The position numbers and the translations under genes are program-made. DNA of 64,000 nucleotides, from NCBI RefSeq assembly GCF_014287875.1, contig NZ_JACOPN010000004.1:186001-250000 (forward strand), given 5' to 3'. This document shows, piece by piece, positions 1 through 7,916 of the stretch. Position 1 is the first letter of the stretch. Each line of letters begins with the position of its first letter. Under the pieces are notes generated by a model. It was not told the origin of the DNA and ran no database searches. It saw nothing but the letters and a program-made list of their open reading frames with translations. This DNA comes from Flintibacter faecis (GTDB taxonomy: Bacteria > Bacillota > Clostridia > Oscillospirales > Oscillospiraceae).

Positions 1-1182
1 GTCGTGTGGCACGGGCTTGTCCCGAAAGCTGCTGGCCATAGCCAGGATGGCCGCTAAATCGGCGGCGGGCTCCTCCAGGTCCAGGCCGCCGATGACGTTC
101 ATATAGGCATCGCAGTTGCTCAACAGCAGCCCGCCCCGCTTCTCCAGCACCGCCAGCAGCAGGGCCGCCCGGTTATAGTCGATGCCGTTGCTCACCCGCC
201 GGGGGTTGCCCAGACTGCTGGGCACCACCAGGGCCTGGATCTCCGCCAGCACTGGGCGCACCCCCTCCATCACGCAGGTGACGCAGGTGCCCGGGGCGTC
301 GGCGGGCCGCCCGCTGAGCAGGGCCTCGGACGGATTGGGCACCTCGGACAGGCCGCAGTCCTCCATCTCGAACACGCCGATCTCGTTGGTGGCCCCAAAG
401 CGGTTTTTGGCCGCCCGGAGGATGCGATAGGCCATGTGCCGCTCCCCCTCGAAATAGAGGACGCAGTCCACCATATGCTCCAGCACCTTTGGCCCGGCGA
501 TGGACCCCTCTTTGTTCACATGGCCGATGACAAAGACGGTGATCCCCTCCCCCTTGGCCAGCTGCATCAGGGTCATGGTACACTCCTTCACCTGGCTGAC
601 GCTGCCGGGGGAGGCGCTCACGTCCCCGTTGTACATGGTCTGGATGGAGTCCACAATGAGCACGTCCGGCCGCATGGCGTGGACGGCATCCACCAGATTC
701 TCCAAATTGGTCTCCGCCAGGAGGTACAGGCCCTCCCCCCGGACGTTCAGGCGCTCGGCCCGCAGCTTGATCTGCCGCTCCGACTCCTCGCCGGAGACAT
801 ACAGCACCTTGGCAAACCGGCACAGGCTGTCGCAGATCTGCAGCATCAGGGTGGACTTGCCGATGCCCGGCGCACCGCCCACCAGTACCAATGAGCCCTT
901 CACCGCCCCGCCGCCCAGCACCCGGTCCAGCTCGCCCATGCCGGTCTGAAAGCGCAGCTCGTCGGTGGTCTCCACCTGGGCCATGGCCCTGGGGCGGTTC
1001 AGGGCCACCCCTGTGTCAGAGCCGCGGGCCACGGCGTAGCCCGTCTTCCGGCTCTTGGCACCCGGCTTTTCCGCCGGGCGCTCCTCCATGGTGTTCCAGG
1101 CCCCGCAGGCAGGGCAGCGGCCCATCCACTTGGGTGTCTCGTTGCCGCAGTCGGTACAATAAAACAGCGTCTTTGCCTTCAT
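1..1182 (-). CDS. radA: DNA repair protein RadA (3' end beyond window)
   Basis: RadA (Sms) is a RecA-like ATPase and branch-migration helicase that processes recombination intermediates in the cytoplasm. The N terminus has the C4 zinc finger (Cys9, Cys12, Cys23, Cys26), followed by a RecA core with Walker A GGAPGIGKST and the family-specific KNRFG motif (in RAAKNRFGATNE). About 394 residues are visible of the usual ~455; the C-terminal Lon-like domain continues past base 1. The ATG at 1182 is directly followed by the conserved start of the zinc finger. It is transcribed leftwards, like cwlD upstream of it, with a gap of about 90 bases. Family identification is firm; only the truncation by the window edge limits the entry. 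Confidence 0.96.
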   Translation of the reverse strand, partial: MKAKTLFYCTDCGNETPKWMGRCPACGAWNTMEERPAEKPGAKSRKTGYAVARGSDTGVALNRPRAMAQVETTDELRFQTGMGELDRVLGGGAVKGSLVLVGGAPGIGKSTLMLQICDSLCRFAKVLYVSGEESERQIKLRAERLNVRGEGLYLLAETNLENLVDAVHAMRPDVLIVDSIQTMYNGDVSASPGSVSQVKECTMTLMQLAKGEGITVFVIGHVNKEGSIAGPKVLEHMVDCVLYFEGERHMAYRILRAAKNRFGATNEIGVFEMEDCGLSEVPNPSEALLSGRPADAPGTCVTCVMEGVRPVLAEIQALVVPSSLGNPRRVSNGIDYNRAALLLAVLEKRGGLLLSNCDAYMNVIGGLDLEEPAADLAAILAMASSFRDKPVPHD

Positions 1183-1275
1183 GTTTCCGCTCCTAGTCTG
1201 ATACATTTGTTTCTATTGTAGCAGGATTTTTTGCCCCGGACAAGGGGGCAGCGATTCTTTTTCCTCCATACATTT

Positions 1276-1989
1276 TCAGGAAAAGCGAGCCGATTTTTCT
1301 TCCTGCACCACGGACAGGAGCACCGCCGCCAGCTTTTTTTGATAGGCCCCGTCCCGCAGGAGGGCCTCCTCCTCCGGGTTTGTGAGAAAGCCGCACTCCA
1401 GCAGTACCGCCCGGCAGTTCACGTGGTTCATTAGATAGACGGTGTCCGGGACTGGCTTGCACTCCCGGCGGTTGTCCGGCTGCAGGTTCTCCCGCAGGGC
1501 CCTCTGCAGAGCCTGGGCCAGCTCCTGCGAGCCCTCAGTTTTGGCGTAAAAGGCCTGGCTGCCCCAGTATTTCCCCTGGGGATAGGCGTTCTGATGGATG
1601 CTCAGCAGCGTGGCGTTCGGGATGTGATTTACCGCCTGCGTCCTGTTTTTCAGGTCGGAGGTCTTTTTCTCTCTGGGGCTCACCGCCCCGGGACTGTGCA
1701 GCGAGACATCCTTCTCCCGCAGCAGCACCGGGTCGGTGCCGTAAAAGGCCAGCAGGTCCCGCAGGCGCAGGACCACCGCTAAATTGATGTCGCTCTCCCG
1801 GGCCCCGGTGACGGACACCGCGCCCCCGTCCTCTCCCCCGTGGCCCGCGTCCAGGATCAATGTCTCCTCCGCCGGGACAACGGTCTGAACCGCCGGGCAC
1901 GTCCTCCCCAGCAGACACCGCCCCGCCAAGAACATGAGAAAGACGGTCAGCCCCACCCAGGCCGCCGCCAAAACCATCGTGCGCTTCAA
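1276..1989 (-). CDS. cwlD: N-acetylmuramoyl-L-alanine amidase, CwlD-like
   Basis: This is a zinc amidase of the Amidase_3 family, with a single N-terminal membrane anchor (residues about 5-25) and about 237 residues in total. The catalytic pattern is visible: LDAGHGGEDGGA (first zinc His), ESDINL (Glu), SIHQNA (second His) and LLECGFLTN (catalytic Glu). Its length and single-domain layout match CwlD, which with PdaA makes muramic-delta-lactam in the spore cortex, a mark needed for germination. A TTG start at 1989 is chosen because a GGAGG lies 8 bases upstream; a GTG at 1998 would sit on top of that site. Spore-coat genes lie directly upstream in the opposite direction, which fits a sporulation role. 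Assignment to CwlD rather than another short amidase is an inference. Confidence 0.85.
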   Translation of the reverse strand: MKRTMVLAAAWVGLTVFLMFLAGRCLLGRTCPAVQTVVPAEETLILDAGHGGEDGGAVSVTGARESDINLAVVLRLRDLLAFYGTDPVLLREKDVSLHSPGAVSPREKKTSDLKNRTQAVNHIPNATLLSIHQNAYPQGKYWGSQAFYAKTEGSQELAQALQRALRENLQPDNRRECKPVPDTVYLMNHVNCRAVLLECGFLTNPEEEALLRDGAYQKKLAAVLLSVVQEEKSARFS

Positions 1990-2122
1990 GCCCACCACCT
2001 CCGCCCTATCCTATGGCCCCCGCCCCTGGACTATGCCGAAAGTGACATCCGCCCCCCGGCGGCATAGACTGACGTGAGGGACCTGTCAGCGTCCCTTACA
2101 TTCCATGGAGGAGGGATCTTCT

Positions 2123-2584
2123 TTGAACACACCCACCGGCAGCGCCTGCCCGCTGCCCCACTGCCCTGACCACTATGGCACCATGCCGTCCTGCGCCGGA
2201 CTGGCCGTGCCTTATGTCCCCTTTCAGCAGGAGAACGCCAAACAGTATGCCCAGGATCAGGCCCTCAGCGCCGGGACGCTCTTCCCCGGCCTGAATCTGC
2301 CCTTCCACCTGAAAACGGAGAACAGCACCCTGCCCGACACCCCCATGGCCCAGCTGCAGGCCCTGGAGTTCGTGGTGCTGGAGCTGGGCATCTATCTGGA
2401 CACCCATCCCCAGGATACCGAGGCTCTGGCCCTGTTCCGCCAGTACACCGCCATGGAGAAAGCGGCCCGGGCGGCCTATGAGGACCGCTTCGGCCCCCTG
2501 ACCCAGTCCGCAGCCGGAGGCGACAGCTATCGCTGGCTCCAGGAGCCCTGGCCCTGGTGCTATGAGCAGAATGAGGTGAAATAA
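2123..2584 (+). CDS. CotJA-CotJB fused spore coat protein
   Basis: One reading frame holds two spore-coat proteins that are usually separate. Residues about 15-60 match CotJA (CAGLAVPYVPFQ, then ALSAGTLFPGLNLPF); residues about 70-150 match CotJB (LGIYLDTHPQDTEAL, AYEDRFGPLT and the closing WPW motif). In Bacillus, cotJA, cotJB and cotJC form an operon expressed in the mother cell under SigE and placed in the inner coat. The start is taken as TTG 2123 because a strong GGAGGAGGG ends just upstream; an in-frame ATG at 2105 would put that site inside the gene. The split cotJC begins 4 bases downstream, so the two were one operon. A sequencing frameshift creating the fusion cannot be excluded from this sequence alone. 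Confidence 0.85.
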   Translation: MNTPTGSACPLPHCPDHYGTMPSCAGLAVPYVPFQQENAKQYAQDQALSAGTLFPGLNLPFHLKTENSTLPDTPMAQLQALEFVVLELGIYLDTHPQDTEALALFRQYTAMEKAARAAYEDRFGPLTQSAAGGDSYRWLQEPWPWCYEQNEVK

Positions 2585-2587
2585 GGG

Positions 2588-2782
2588 ATGTTTTTTTATG
2601 AGAAAAAGCTCCAGTTCCCGGTGAAGATCGCCACCCCCAACCCCAAACTGGCGGCCTTTATTATCAGTCAGTATGGTGGGCCAGACGGCGAGCTTGGTGC
2701 CTCCATGCGCTACCTCTCCCAGCGCTATACCATGCCCTACCCCGAGGCCAAAGGGGTGCTGACTGACATCGGCACAGAGGAA
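2588..2782 (+). pseudogene. cotJC: cotJC, 5' part (interrupted by mobile element)
   Basis: The first 65 codons of CotJC, a manganese-catalase-like coat protein. The segment reads through the conserved YGGPDGEL and YLSQRY motifs to DIGTEE, where homology stops exactly at the 14-bp repeat that bounds the inserted element. The frame continues to 2836 as unrelated residues. The rest of the gene resumes in the same frame at 15989. The insertion falls inside the metal-binding E-E-L-G-H segment, so neither half can be functional alone. Precise recombination between the repeats would give an intact protein of 207 residues. Confidence 0.92.
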
Positions 2783-4374
2783 GCGTCATGGCCCCCAATT
2801 TTGGCGCGGTATTTTTCCAGTCCGTCCAGCACATAGACCCATTTGGCGGGCAGCAGATTGAGCGCCACCGCTACCCTGCCGTCCCGGTACACGGTCATCT
2901 GTTGGAGGAGATGACCGTAAAAGTCGTCGTCCGCCGTGCGCCCGCTGACGATGCCCGTGATGGCGGCGCGAATGTCCGGCTTTAGGGTCTGCGTGTCGGT
3001 GTTCAGCGTCTGCCGCTGTTGGATCGCGGCGATTTTCTCCCGCACCCGGTTCATTTCACTTTCACAGCGGGCTTTGGCGCGCTGATAGTCAGCCTTGGTG
3101 ATGCTCTCGTCGAAAAAGCGGTCATGGATGGTGTCATTGCGGGCTTGCAGCTTTTCAAGCTCCAGCTCCAGCCGCCGCAGCTCCTGCTCGCCGCTGTCGT
3201 CGCCGGACACCAGAACGCTTTCCACAATGCGGGCGAGGTTTGATATGATCGCTCTCTTATCCAGCGTCACGGCGTTCACGGAGCGCCGTAGAAGATCCAT
3301 GGCGATGTCGTCCCGGATCTGCCGCCCGACGCTGCATCCGATGGTATTTCCCGCGCCGTCTGTGCGCCGCAGGCCCTCGTTGGTGGCGGTGAAGCAGCAC
3401 CAGCGATAATAGGAGCTGCCGTCCTGCCGCTTTTGGGTGCGGTGAGAGAAGCTCTTGCCGCACTCGCCGCAGCGAATTTTGCCGGAGAGCGGATAGCGGT
3501 TGCCGTGTCCGCCGCGGCCCGTCGCGCGGTTGCGTCGGGATAGCTCCCGCTGCACCGCCTGCCACGTTTCCCGGTCGATGATGGCCTCGTGGTGGTCTTT
3601 CAGCTCGACCAGCGGCTCCTTGCCGTGGTTGTACTTCTTTTCATGGGTCAGGAAGTCCGGTGTGTAGGTCTTTTTCTGGATCAGGTCGCCGCAGTATTTT
3701 TCATTTTTCAGGATCTTTGTCACGGTGGCCGATGACCAAAGGCAGTTGCCCTTGCTGCTGAGGATACCGGCCTCCCGCAGCTCCCGCGCGATGGTGCTGC
3801 ACCCTTTGCGCTCTTGCAGGTACTTATGGAAGATGAGCCGGACAACTTCCGCGCCCTCCGGGTTGACGGTCATTTTGCCGCCGATCACGTCGTAACCCAG
3901 CAGCGAGCCGCCAAAAACGACGCCCTTCTCCATGCTGCGCATCTGTCCCCATTTGGAGCGTTCAGAGGTCCTTCGGCTCTCATCCTGCGCGACGGAGCTC
4001 ATGATCGTCAGCCGCAGCTCCCCATCGTTGGTGCGGGTATCCAGGCTGTCATTGAGAAACAGCACCCCTACACCCCGCCGCCGCAGCGCGCGGGTGATTT
4101 GCAGCGCGTCCACCGTGTTGCGGGTAAAACGGCTGACCTCCTTGGTCACGATCAGGTCGATCTGGCCCAGCTCCGCCGCGTGGAGCATTTTATTGAACTC
4201 CACGCGCTTGCGGGTCGATGTGCCGGAGATGCCCTCGTCGGCATAGATGCCCTGCAAAACCCAATCCGGCTGGCGCTGGATGTACTCGCGGAAATACCGC
4301 TGCTGCGCTTCAAACGAGTTCGCCTGATCCTCCTTATCCGTGGATACGCGGCAATACGCCGCTACTTGTAGCAT
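2737..4374 (-). CDS. Large serine recombinase of the cotJC element
   Basis: A 545-residue site-specific recombinase. The resolvase domain begins with YCRVST (catalytic Ser11) and continues with DEGISGTS, SRFTRN and LTIMSSVAQDE. The Recombinase domain follows at about 160-260 (LLGYDV, STIARELREAGI). A zinc-ribbon region with paired cysteines (RCGECGKSF, YRWCCF, IGC) lies at about 295-345, and a coiled coil at about 390-455. This is the layout of phage and skin-type large serine integrases. The last 15 codons lie in the attL core and the host cotJC DNA, so the C-terminal tail depends on the integration state. GAGGAGG stands 7 bases before the ATG. It most likely catalyses integration and, with a directionality factor not identified here, excision. 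Confidence 0.95.
   Translation of the reverse strand: MLQVAAYCRVSTDKEDQANSFEAQQRYFREYIQRQPDWVLQGIYADEGISGTSTRKRVEFNKMLHAAELGQIDLIVTKEVSRFTRNTVDALQITRALRRRGVGVLFLNDSLDTRTNDGELRLTIMSSVAQDESRRTSERSKWGQMRSMEKGVVFGGSLLGYDVIGGKMTVNPEGAEVVRLIFHKYLQERKGCSTIARELREAGILSSKGNCLWSSATVTKILKNEKYCGDLIQKKTYTPDFLTHEKKYNHGKEPLVELKDHHEAIIDRETWQAVQRELSRRNRATGRGGHGNRYPLSGKIRCGECGKSFSHRTQKRQDGSSYYRWCCFTATNEGLRRTDGAGNTIGCSVGRQIRDDIAMDLLRRSVNAVTLDKRAIISNLARIVESVLVSGDDSGEQELRRLELELEKLQARNDTIHDRFFDESITKADYQRAKARCESEMNRVREKIAAIQQRQTLNTDTQTLKPDIRAAITGIVSGRTADDDFYGHLLQQMTVYRDGRVAVALNLLPAKWVYVLDGLEKYRAKIGGHDASSVPMSVSTPLASG
2769..2782. repeat. attL core of the cotJC element
   Basis: TCGGCACAGAGGAA, identical to 15975-15988. 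Bases flanking the core differ between the two ends. In cotJC it encodes the I-G-T-E-E segment. Short, identical cores are typical of large serine recombinases. Confidence 0.9.
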
Positions 4375-4394
4375 AAAACCGCCTCCTCGCGGGT

Positions 4395-4423
4395 ATCATA
4401 CGGCAAATCTCATGCCTCTGCAA
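4395..4423 (-). promoter_or_regulatory. SigA-type promoter for the recombinase
   Basis: TTGCAG, 17 bases, TATGAT, reading towards the recombinase start at 4374. The resulting leader would be very short. I see no clear SigE or SigK consensus here. Inferred by eye only. Confidence 0.5.
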
Positions 4424-4444
4424 CTGTGCGGATACTGAAAGGCA

Positions 4445-4642
4445 CTATTGCTTTACAGAGTTTGATTTCCCTGTATTTCTTATCTGTTCTTCCAATTTTT
4501 GTACGCAGTTCCTACACTGCATTTCGTTAAGAACCCCTTGCCGCTGCAAGGTGAGCAGGACGGCTCGCTGGTATGCGAAAAGAAAGTCCTGCCCGATCTC
4601 GTCTGCCGCCTGATTATGCAGCAACTCCGGTTTGCTTGCCAT
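4445..4642 (-). CDS. Small helical protein upstream of the recombinase
   Basis: A 65-residue protein starting at the ATG at 4642 behind a GGGGGAG site; a longer open frame to 4861 lacks such a site. The sequence is helical and polar (QDFLFAYQRAVLLTLQRQGVLNE, split here as two helices) and ends in a basic tail. The C-terminal helix with QGVLNEMQCRNCVQKLEEQ recalls the short SHOCT-like modules often found next to clostridial serine recombinases. It stops about 70 bases before the recombinase start and may be transcribed with it. Function unknown; an accessory or directionality role is possible but not supported by any motif. Confidence 0.6.
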   Translation of the reverse strand: MASKPELLHNQAADEIGQDFLFAYQRAVLLTLQRQGVLNEMQCRNCVQKLEEQIRNTGKSNSVKQ

Positions 4643-4777
4643 CCTGCTCCCCCCTTTCCCTGAAACTATGCGGAGAGACCGGTGAACTTGTTTTCTGTTT
4701 TCCCGGAAGCGGTTTCCTGCCGATCGTTTGCGCAGAATTTCAACTTCCACATACTGATTCCCTTGCGGAATTTGTCG

Positions 4778-4807
4778 TTGACTTACTTGGATAAGCTGTG
4801 CTAAAAT
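4778..4807 (+). promoter_or_regulatory. Promoter of the diguanylate cyclase leader
   Basis: TTGACT, 18 bases, TAAAAT, reading rightwards. It lies about 220 bases upstream of the cyclase start, leaving a long leader that contains an intrinsic terminator. Confidence 0.5.
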
Positions 4808-4934
4808 ACTCTCAAAAAAATGATCACACCGCCAAAAACGCCGCACGGCGGGCGGGTACATGGCTGAAATGTCTGCGAAACCGCCGGTTCACGGCTCGGC
4901 AAACGGAATATCTTGCCCGAAAAGGCTTCAAAAG

Positions 4935-4966
4935 GCATCGAAAACCACGGTTTTCGGTGCTTTTTT
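4935..4966 (+). terminator. Leader terminator upstream of the diguanylate cyclase
   Basis: An 11-bp stem (GCATCGAAAAC paired with GTTTTCGGTGC, one G-U pair) followed by six T. It lies between the promoter at 4778-4807 and the gene at 5026, so transcription of the cyclase must read through it. The upstream leader has no riboswitch consensus that I recognise. Confidence 0.65.
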
Positions 4967-5025
4967 GTCGCGCTAAGAGCATGCCTTACCCGCTCTACAG
5001 GCAGGGTGAAGAAAGGATATGAGAC

Positions 5026-6372
5026 ATGAAATCAAGACACGGAAGAGTTCGGATGCGGGTTGTGAGCCTTTCCAGCAGTCTGCTTGCGCTTCTGATCGCG
5101 GTACTGGTAACGATGCTGGTGGCGCGGCTGCAGCGTGGGTTTATCGAGCTGCACGATGCCACGGAGCAGTACATCGTCTGCGTCAACACCGCCCGAGAGA
5201 TGCAGGACGGCTCTAACTACCTGACGGAGCAGGCCCGCCTTTTTACTCTGTGGGGAGATATCGAGTACTTAGATAATTACTTCACGGAGGAAAATGAGAC
5301 CCGACGGGTCGATCTGTCTGCGGAGAAATTACAGAAATGCTCTGGAGAGAGCGACAGCTTCGCGTATATCACCACAGCCTTTCAGCTCTCCCGCGCCCTG
5401 ACGAAGGTAGAATACCGCGCCATGCGGCTCATGGTGGAGGCCATGGGAGTAGATCCTGCCGAATGGCCGCAGGAGCTGCTGGACACGGTGCTCTCCGAGG
5501 AGGAGGCGGCTCTGTCCAAGTCTGAGAAGGTGGAAGCGGCGCAGCATCTGCTCCGAAGCAGGACCTATCAGGAAAAGAGGGACGGCATTGCCGCCTCGAT
5601 CACCGCCTATCGGAACACGATGGCAGCAGTGACCCGCGACCGGCAGACGAAGGCTGCCGGCAGACTCTCCGCCAGCCTGTGGCAGTTGGGCGTCTACTCC
5701 GTTCTTTTGGTTGTGTCGATCTTCGCCAGCTGGGCGCTGGTCTATCTGCTGATCGTGAAGCCCATCGCCCGCGGCATCGGCTATGTCCGCAGGGGCGAGT
5801 TGGTGCCGGTGCGGGGCGCGATGGAGGTGCGTGAGCTGGCGTCGGTATACAACGAAATGTTCGAGGAAAATCAGGAGAAGCAGCGCATCATCCGCCGAGA
5901 GGCGGAGCGCGACGCACTGACGGAGCTGCTCAACCGCCGATGCTTTGAGCGGACCCTGGGCGCTTACAAGCAGGCGGGCGAGCCCTTTGCGCTTGTGATC
6001 GTGGACATTGATACCTTTAAGACCATCAACGACACGATGGGACACTCTGTCGGCGACGCGGTCATCAAGCGGGTGGCGTCTGCGCTCGGCGGCGCGTTCC
6101 GCGGCGGAGATCACATCTGCCGGATAGGCGGCGACGAGTTCACCGTCATCGTGTCGGACATCACCAAGGCGGACGCCGACGTGATCTGTCGGAAGATGGC
6201 TGCCATCAATGAGCGGCTCTCCGTGCCGGAGGACGGCGTACCGACGGTGTCGCTCAGCTCCGGCGTGGCCTTCGCCAACAACAAAAAAGCGGCGGAGAGG
6301 ATTTTTGAAAACGCGGATGAGGCGCTGTATCGGGTGAAGAAAACCGGCAGAAACGGCTGCGCCGTTTACTGA
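5026..6372 (+). CDS. Membrane diguanylate cyclase (GGDEF)
   Basis: A 448-residue protein that should make c-di-GMP from two GTP. Two membrane helices (about residues 8-32 and 222-245) enclose an extracytoplasmic, mostly helical sensor region of about 190 residues. A short HAMP-like linker follows, then a GGDEF domain from about 285 with the intact active-site motif RIGGDEF near residue 367. No EAL domain and no RxxD inhibitory site are apparent. The ATG at 5026 has AAAGGA 10 bases upstream. It sits alone inside the cotJC element, behind a leader with an intrinsic terminator, and is followed by a strong hairpin. Why a mobile element carries a cyclase is unclear; it may couple host lifestyle to the element. 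Confidence 0.9.
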   Translation: MKSRHGRVRMRVVSLSSSLLALLIAVLVTMLVARLQRGFIELHDATEQYIVCVNTAREMQDGSNYLTEQARLFTLWGDIEYLDNYFTEENETRRVDLSAEKLQKCSGESDSFAYITTAFQLSRALTKVEYRAMRLMVEAMGVDPAEWPQELLDTVLSEEEAALSKSEKVEAAQHLLRSRTYQEKRDGIAASITAYRNTMAAVTRDRQTKAAGRLSASLWQLGVYSVLLVVSIFASWALVYLLIVKPIARGIGYVRRGELVPVRGAMEVRELASVYNEMFEENQEKQRIIRREAERDALTELLNRRCFERTLGAYKQAGEPFALVIVDIDTFKTINDTMGHSVGDAVIKRVASALGGAFRGGDHICRIGGDEFTVIVSDITKADADVICRKMAAINERLSVPEDGVPTVSLSSGVAFANNKKAAERIFENADEALYRVKKTGRNGCAVY

Positions 6373-6472
6373 TGGGCCTTCTGCGGTGCGCTTGCGCTCC
6401 CAGCTGCCCGAGAACGCCGCGGATGGCGGAGCGACAGGCGGGGAAACGAGCAAAGCCGCTGCTAAGTGTATG

Positions 6473-6522
6473 AAAAAACAGCAAGGCTGTTGGCAAATGC
6501 GCCGACAGCCTTGCTGTTTTTT
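6473..6522. terminator. Strong bidirectional hairpin terminator
   Basis: A 22-bp near-perfect stem starting with six A and ending with six T (AAAAAACAGCAAGGCTGT paired with its complement). It can terminate the cyclase transcript rightwards and, leftwards, the fic-like remnant whose stop codon abuts it at 6523. Confidence 0.85.
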
Positions 6523-6577
6523 ACGGGTGTTCTGAAATCTCCACGTCCTTGATGGGGCTGCGCTCCATGGCCAGCAG
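6523..6577 (-). pseudogene. 3' remnant of a second fic gene
   Basis: Read on the minus strand this stretch encodes A-M-E-R-S-P-I-K-D-V-E-I-S-E-H-P followed by TAA, with the terminator directly after the stop. The first 41 bases (6537-6577) are identical to part of the intact fic gene at 15321-15361. It looks like the original 3' end of an older fic gene, with the rest displaced. Confidence 0.6.
6537..6577. repeat. 41-bp direct repeat, left copy
   Basis: Identical over 41 bp to 15321-15361 inside the intact fic gene and in the same orientation. The two copies bracket an 8,784-bp unit that holds hipA-like, hsdR, hsdS, hsdM and the winged-helix gene. Confidence 0.9.
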
Positions 6578-6650
6578 GTATGTGAACGGTGAATTGACCT
6601 ATGAAGAATTAGATGCGCTTACACAGCTCCCAAAGAAGAAAGGCGAATAA
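6567..6650 (+). pseudogene. Short orphan reading frame before the HipA-like gene
   Basis: A 27-codon frame whose first codons lie in the fic repeat and whose remainder reads YVNGELTYEELDALTQLPKK. The acidic then basic composition resembles the C-terminal tail of a small regulator. It is probably the tail of a gene cut by the recombination at the 41-bp repeat, perhaps the HipB-like partner of the next gene. No ribosome site is present. Confidence 0.35.
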
Positions 6651-6736
6651 TAGACGAAGAAAACATGAGCGTTTTCTGTTTTCAATACAGCTCTTGTGTG
6701 GTATGATAATAAAAATGACCGTTTGGAGGATTTATC

Positions 6737-7873
6737 ATGAACTACATTCTAAAGCAGTTCGATGAACCGCTGGTTAAATTCTCCGCAACGACCGATACCA
6801 GTGAGCCGGAGATCCAAATCCTTTGGACAAACGAAGAAAAAGCGGCATTTCTGCCGCTTGATCTGACGCTGACACCGGACGGATTGAGTCGTTGGCTGCG
6901 CCGCCGCACGATCCCCAAAAACCGCGCCTACGTCCATAGCCTTTTAGCAAAATGCGGCTTAAACCTCAACCGACCGCTCAGTATTATCAGTGCTTGTAAA
7001 GGACTATCCCTTAACGATTGCTATTGGGTCGTCGAGGACGGTGACACCGCTTCTTTCGACAAAGTAAATCTCTACGACAACCCATTCAGCAATGTTCTGG
7101 CCGAGCTTGCCTTTACCGGCTATGGCAGCAGCGTCCGCGCTTCCCTGCTCTCCAGCCCGGAGTTTACCACCAACGGAATGCTTCGTAAATGCTGGCGGCG
7201 CATGGGCGGTAAGGTGTATCTCTATAAGGGCGGCACGGAGGGCGCGGCCAACACAGGCAACGAGCCATACTCTGAGTTTTACGCCGCACAGATCGCCGCC
7301 GCCATGGGCGTTCACGCGATCCCCTACGGCTTATCCCGTTGGAAAGGCGTTCTCTGCTCCACCTGCGAGCTTTTTACCGACAAGGTGTATGCCTACCTCC
7401 CGATCGGCCATCTTGTTTCTAAGGGCGGCATGGGGGCTGTCAGGACATATTACGAGAAGATGGGAGTCGAGTTTGTCGACGCGCTGAACGAAATGCTGGT
7501 GTTCGATGCGGTGATCTGCAATGTGGACCGGCATTTCGGGAACTTTGGCGTAATGGTCGATAACCGGACGAATACCATCGTCTCCCCCGCTCCCCTGTTC
7601 GACCACGGCAACTCCCTCTTTAACTTTGCGGGCGCGGACGCCTGGGCGAACGAGACCGCGCTGGAGGCATATATCGAAACGCTGTACCCCAGCGTGTACG
7701 ATGATTTTCTCGGTACGGCGGCAAGTGTCCTGACGCCGGAGCTGCGCGAGAAGCTGCGGCATCTGCTGAACTTCAAGTTCAAGAAGCACTCGCGCTATAA
7801 CCTGCCCGAAAAAAGATTGCGGATGATGGAGCGGCAGGTGCAGCGAAGAGCGCAAAAGTTATTGGAACTGTAA
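6737..7873 (+). CDS. HipA-like kinase-domain protein
   Basis: A 378-residue protein whose C-terminal half carries the HipA kinase signature: a catalytic loop CNVDRHFGNFG (about residues 256-266) and a downstream metal-binding PLFDHGNSL. The first 150 residues are a divergent N-lobe. HipA proteins are Ser/Thr kinases; in E. coli HipA phosphorylates the glutamyl-tRNA synthetase and causes dormancy. TTTGGAGGA lies 8 bases before the ATG at 6737, and the gene starts just after an AT-rich promoter-like stretch. No HipB antitoxin gene lies beside it; only a 27-codon remnant precedes it. It faces hsdR across a shared terminator. Toxin function is inferred from the family, and stand-alone members of this group are often uncharacterised. 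Confidence 0.75.
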   Translation: MNYILKQFDEPLVKFSATTDTSEPEIQILWTNEEKAAFLPLDLTLTPDGLSRWLRRRTIPKNRAYVHSLLAKCGLNLNRPLSIISACKGLSLNDCYWVVEDGDTASFDKVNLYDNPFSNVLAELAFTGYGSSVRASLLSSPEFTTNGMLRKCWRRMGGKVYLYKGGTEGAANTGNEPYSEFYAAQIAAAMGVHAIPYGLSRWKGVLCSTCELFTDKVYAYLPIGHLVSKGGMGAVRTYYEKMGVEFVDALNEMLVFDAVICNVDRHFGNFGVMVDNRTNTIVSPAPLFDHGNSLFNFAGADAWANETALEAYIETLYPSVYDDFLGTAASVLTPELREKLRHLLNFKFKKHSRYNLPEKRLRMMERQVQRRAQKLLEL

Positions 7874-7875
7874 AA

Positions 7876-7916
7876 ATAAGCACGGTTACCGGAAATAGCA
7901 GTAACCGTGCTTATTC
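7876..7916. terminator. Bidirectional terminator between hipA-like and hsdR
   Basis: AATAAGCACGGTTAC pairs with GTAACCGTGCTTATT around an 11-base loop. It separates two convergent genes. Confidence 0.8.

Noticed and set aside
4850..4935. Possible c-di-GMP riboswitch before the element's cyclase
   Set aside because: The position is attractive, but I could not match the GEMM-I or GEMM-II conserved cores, so only an unclassified leader is reported.
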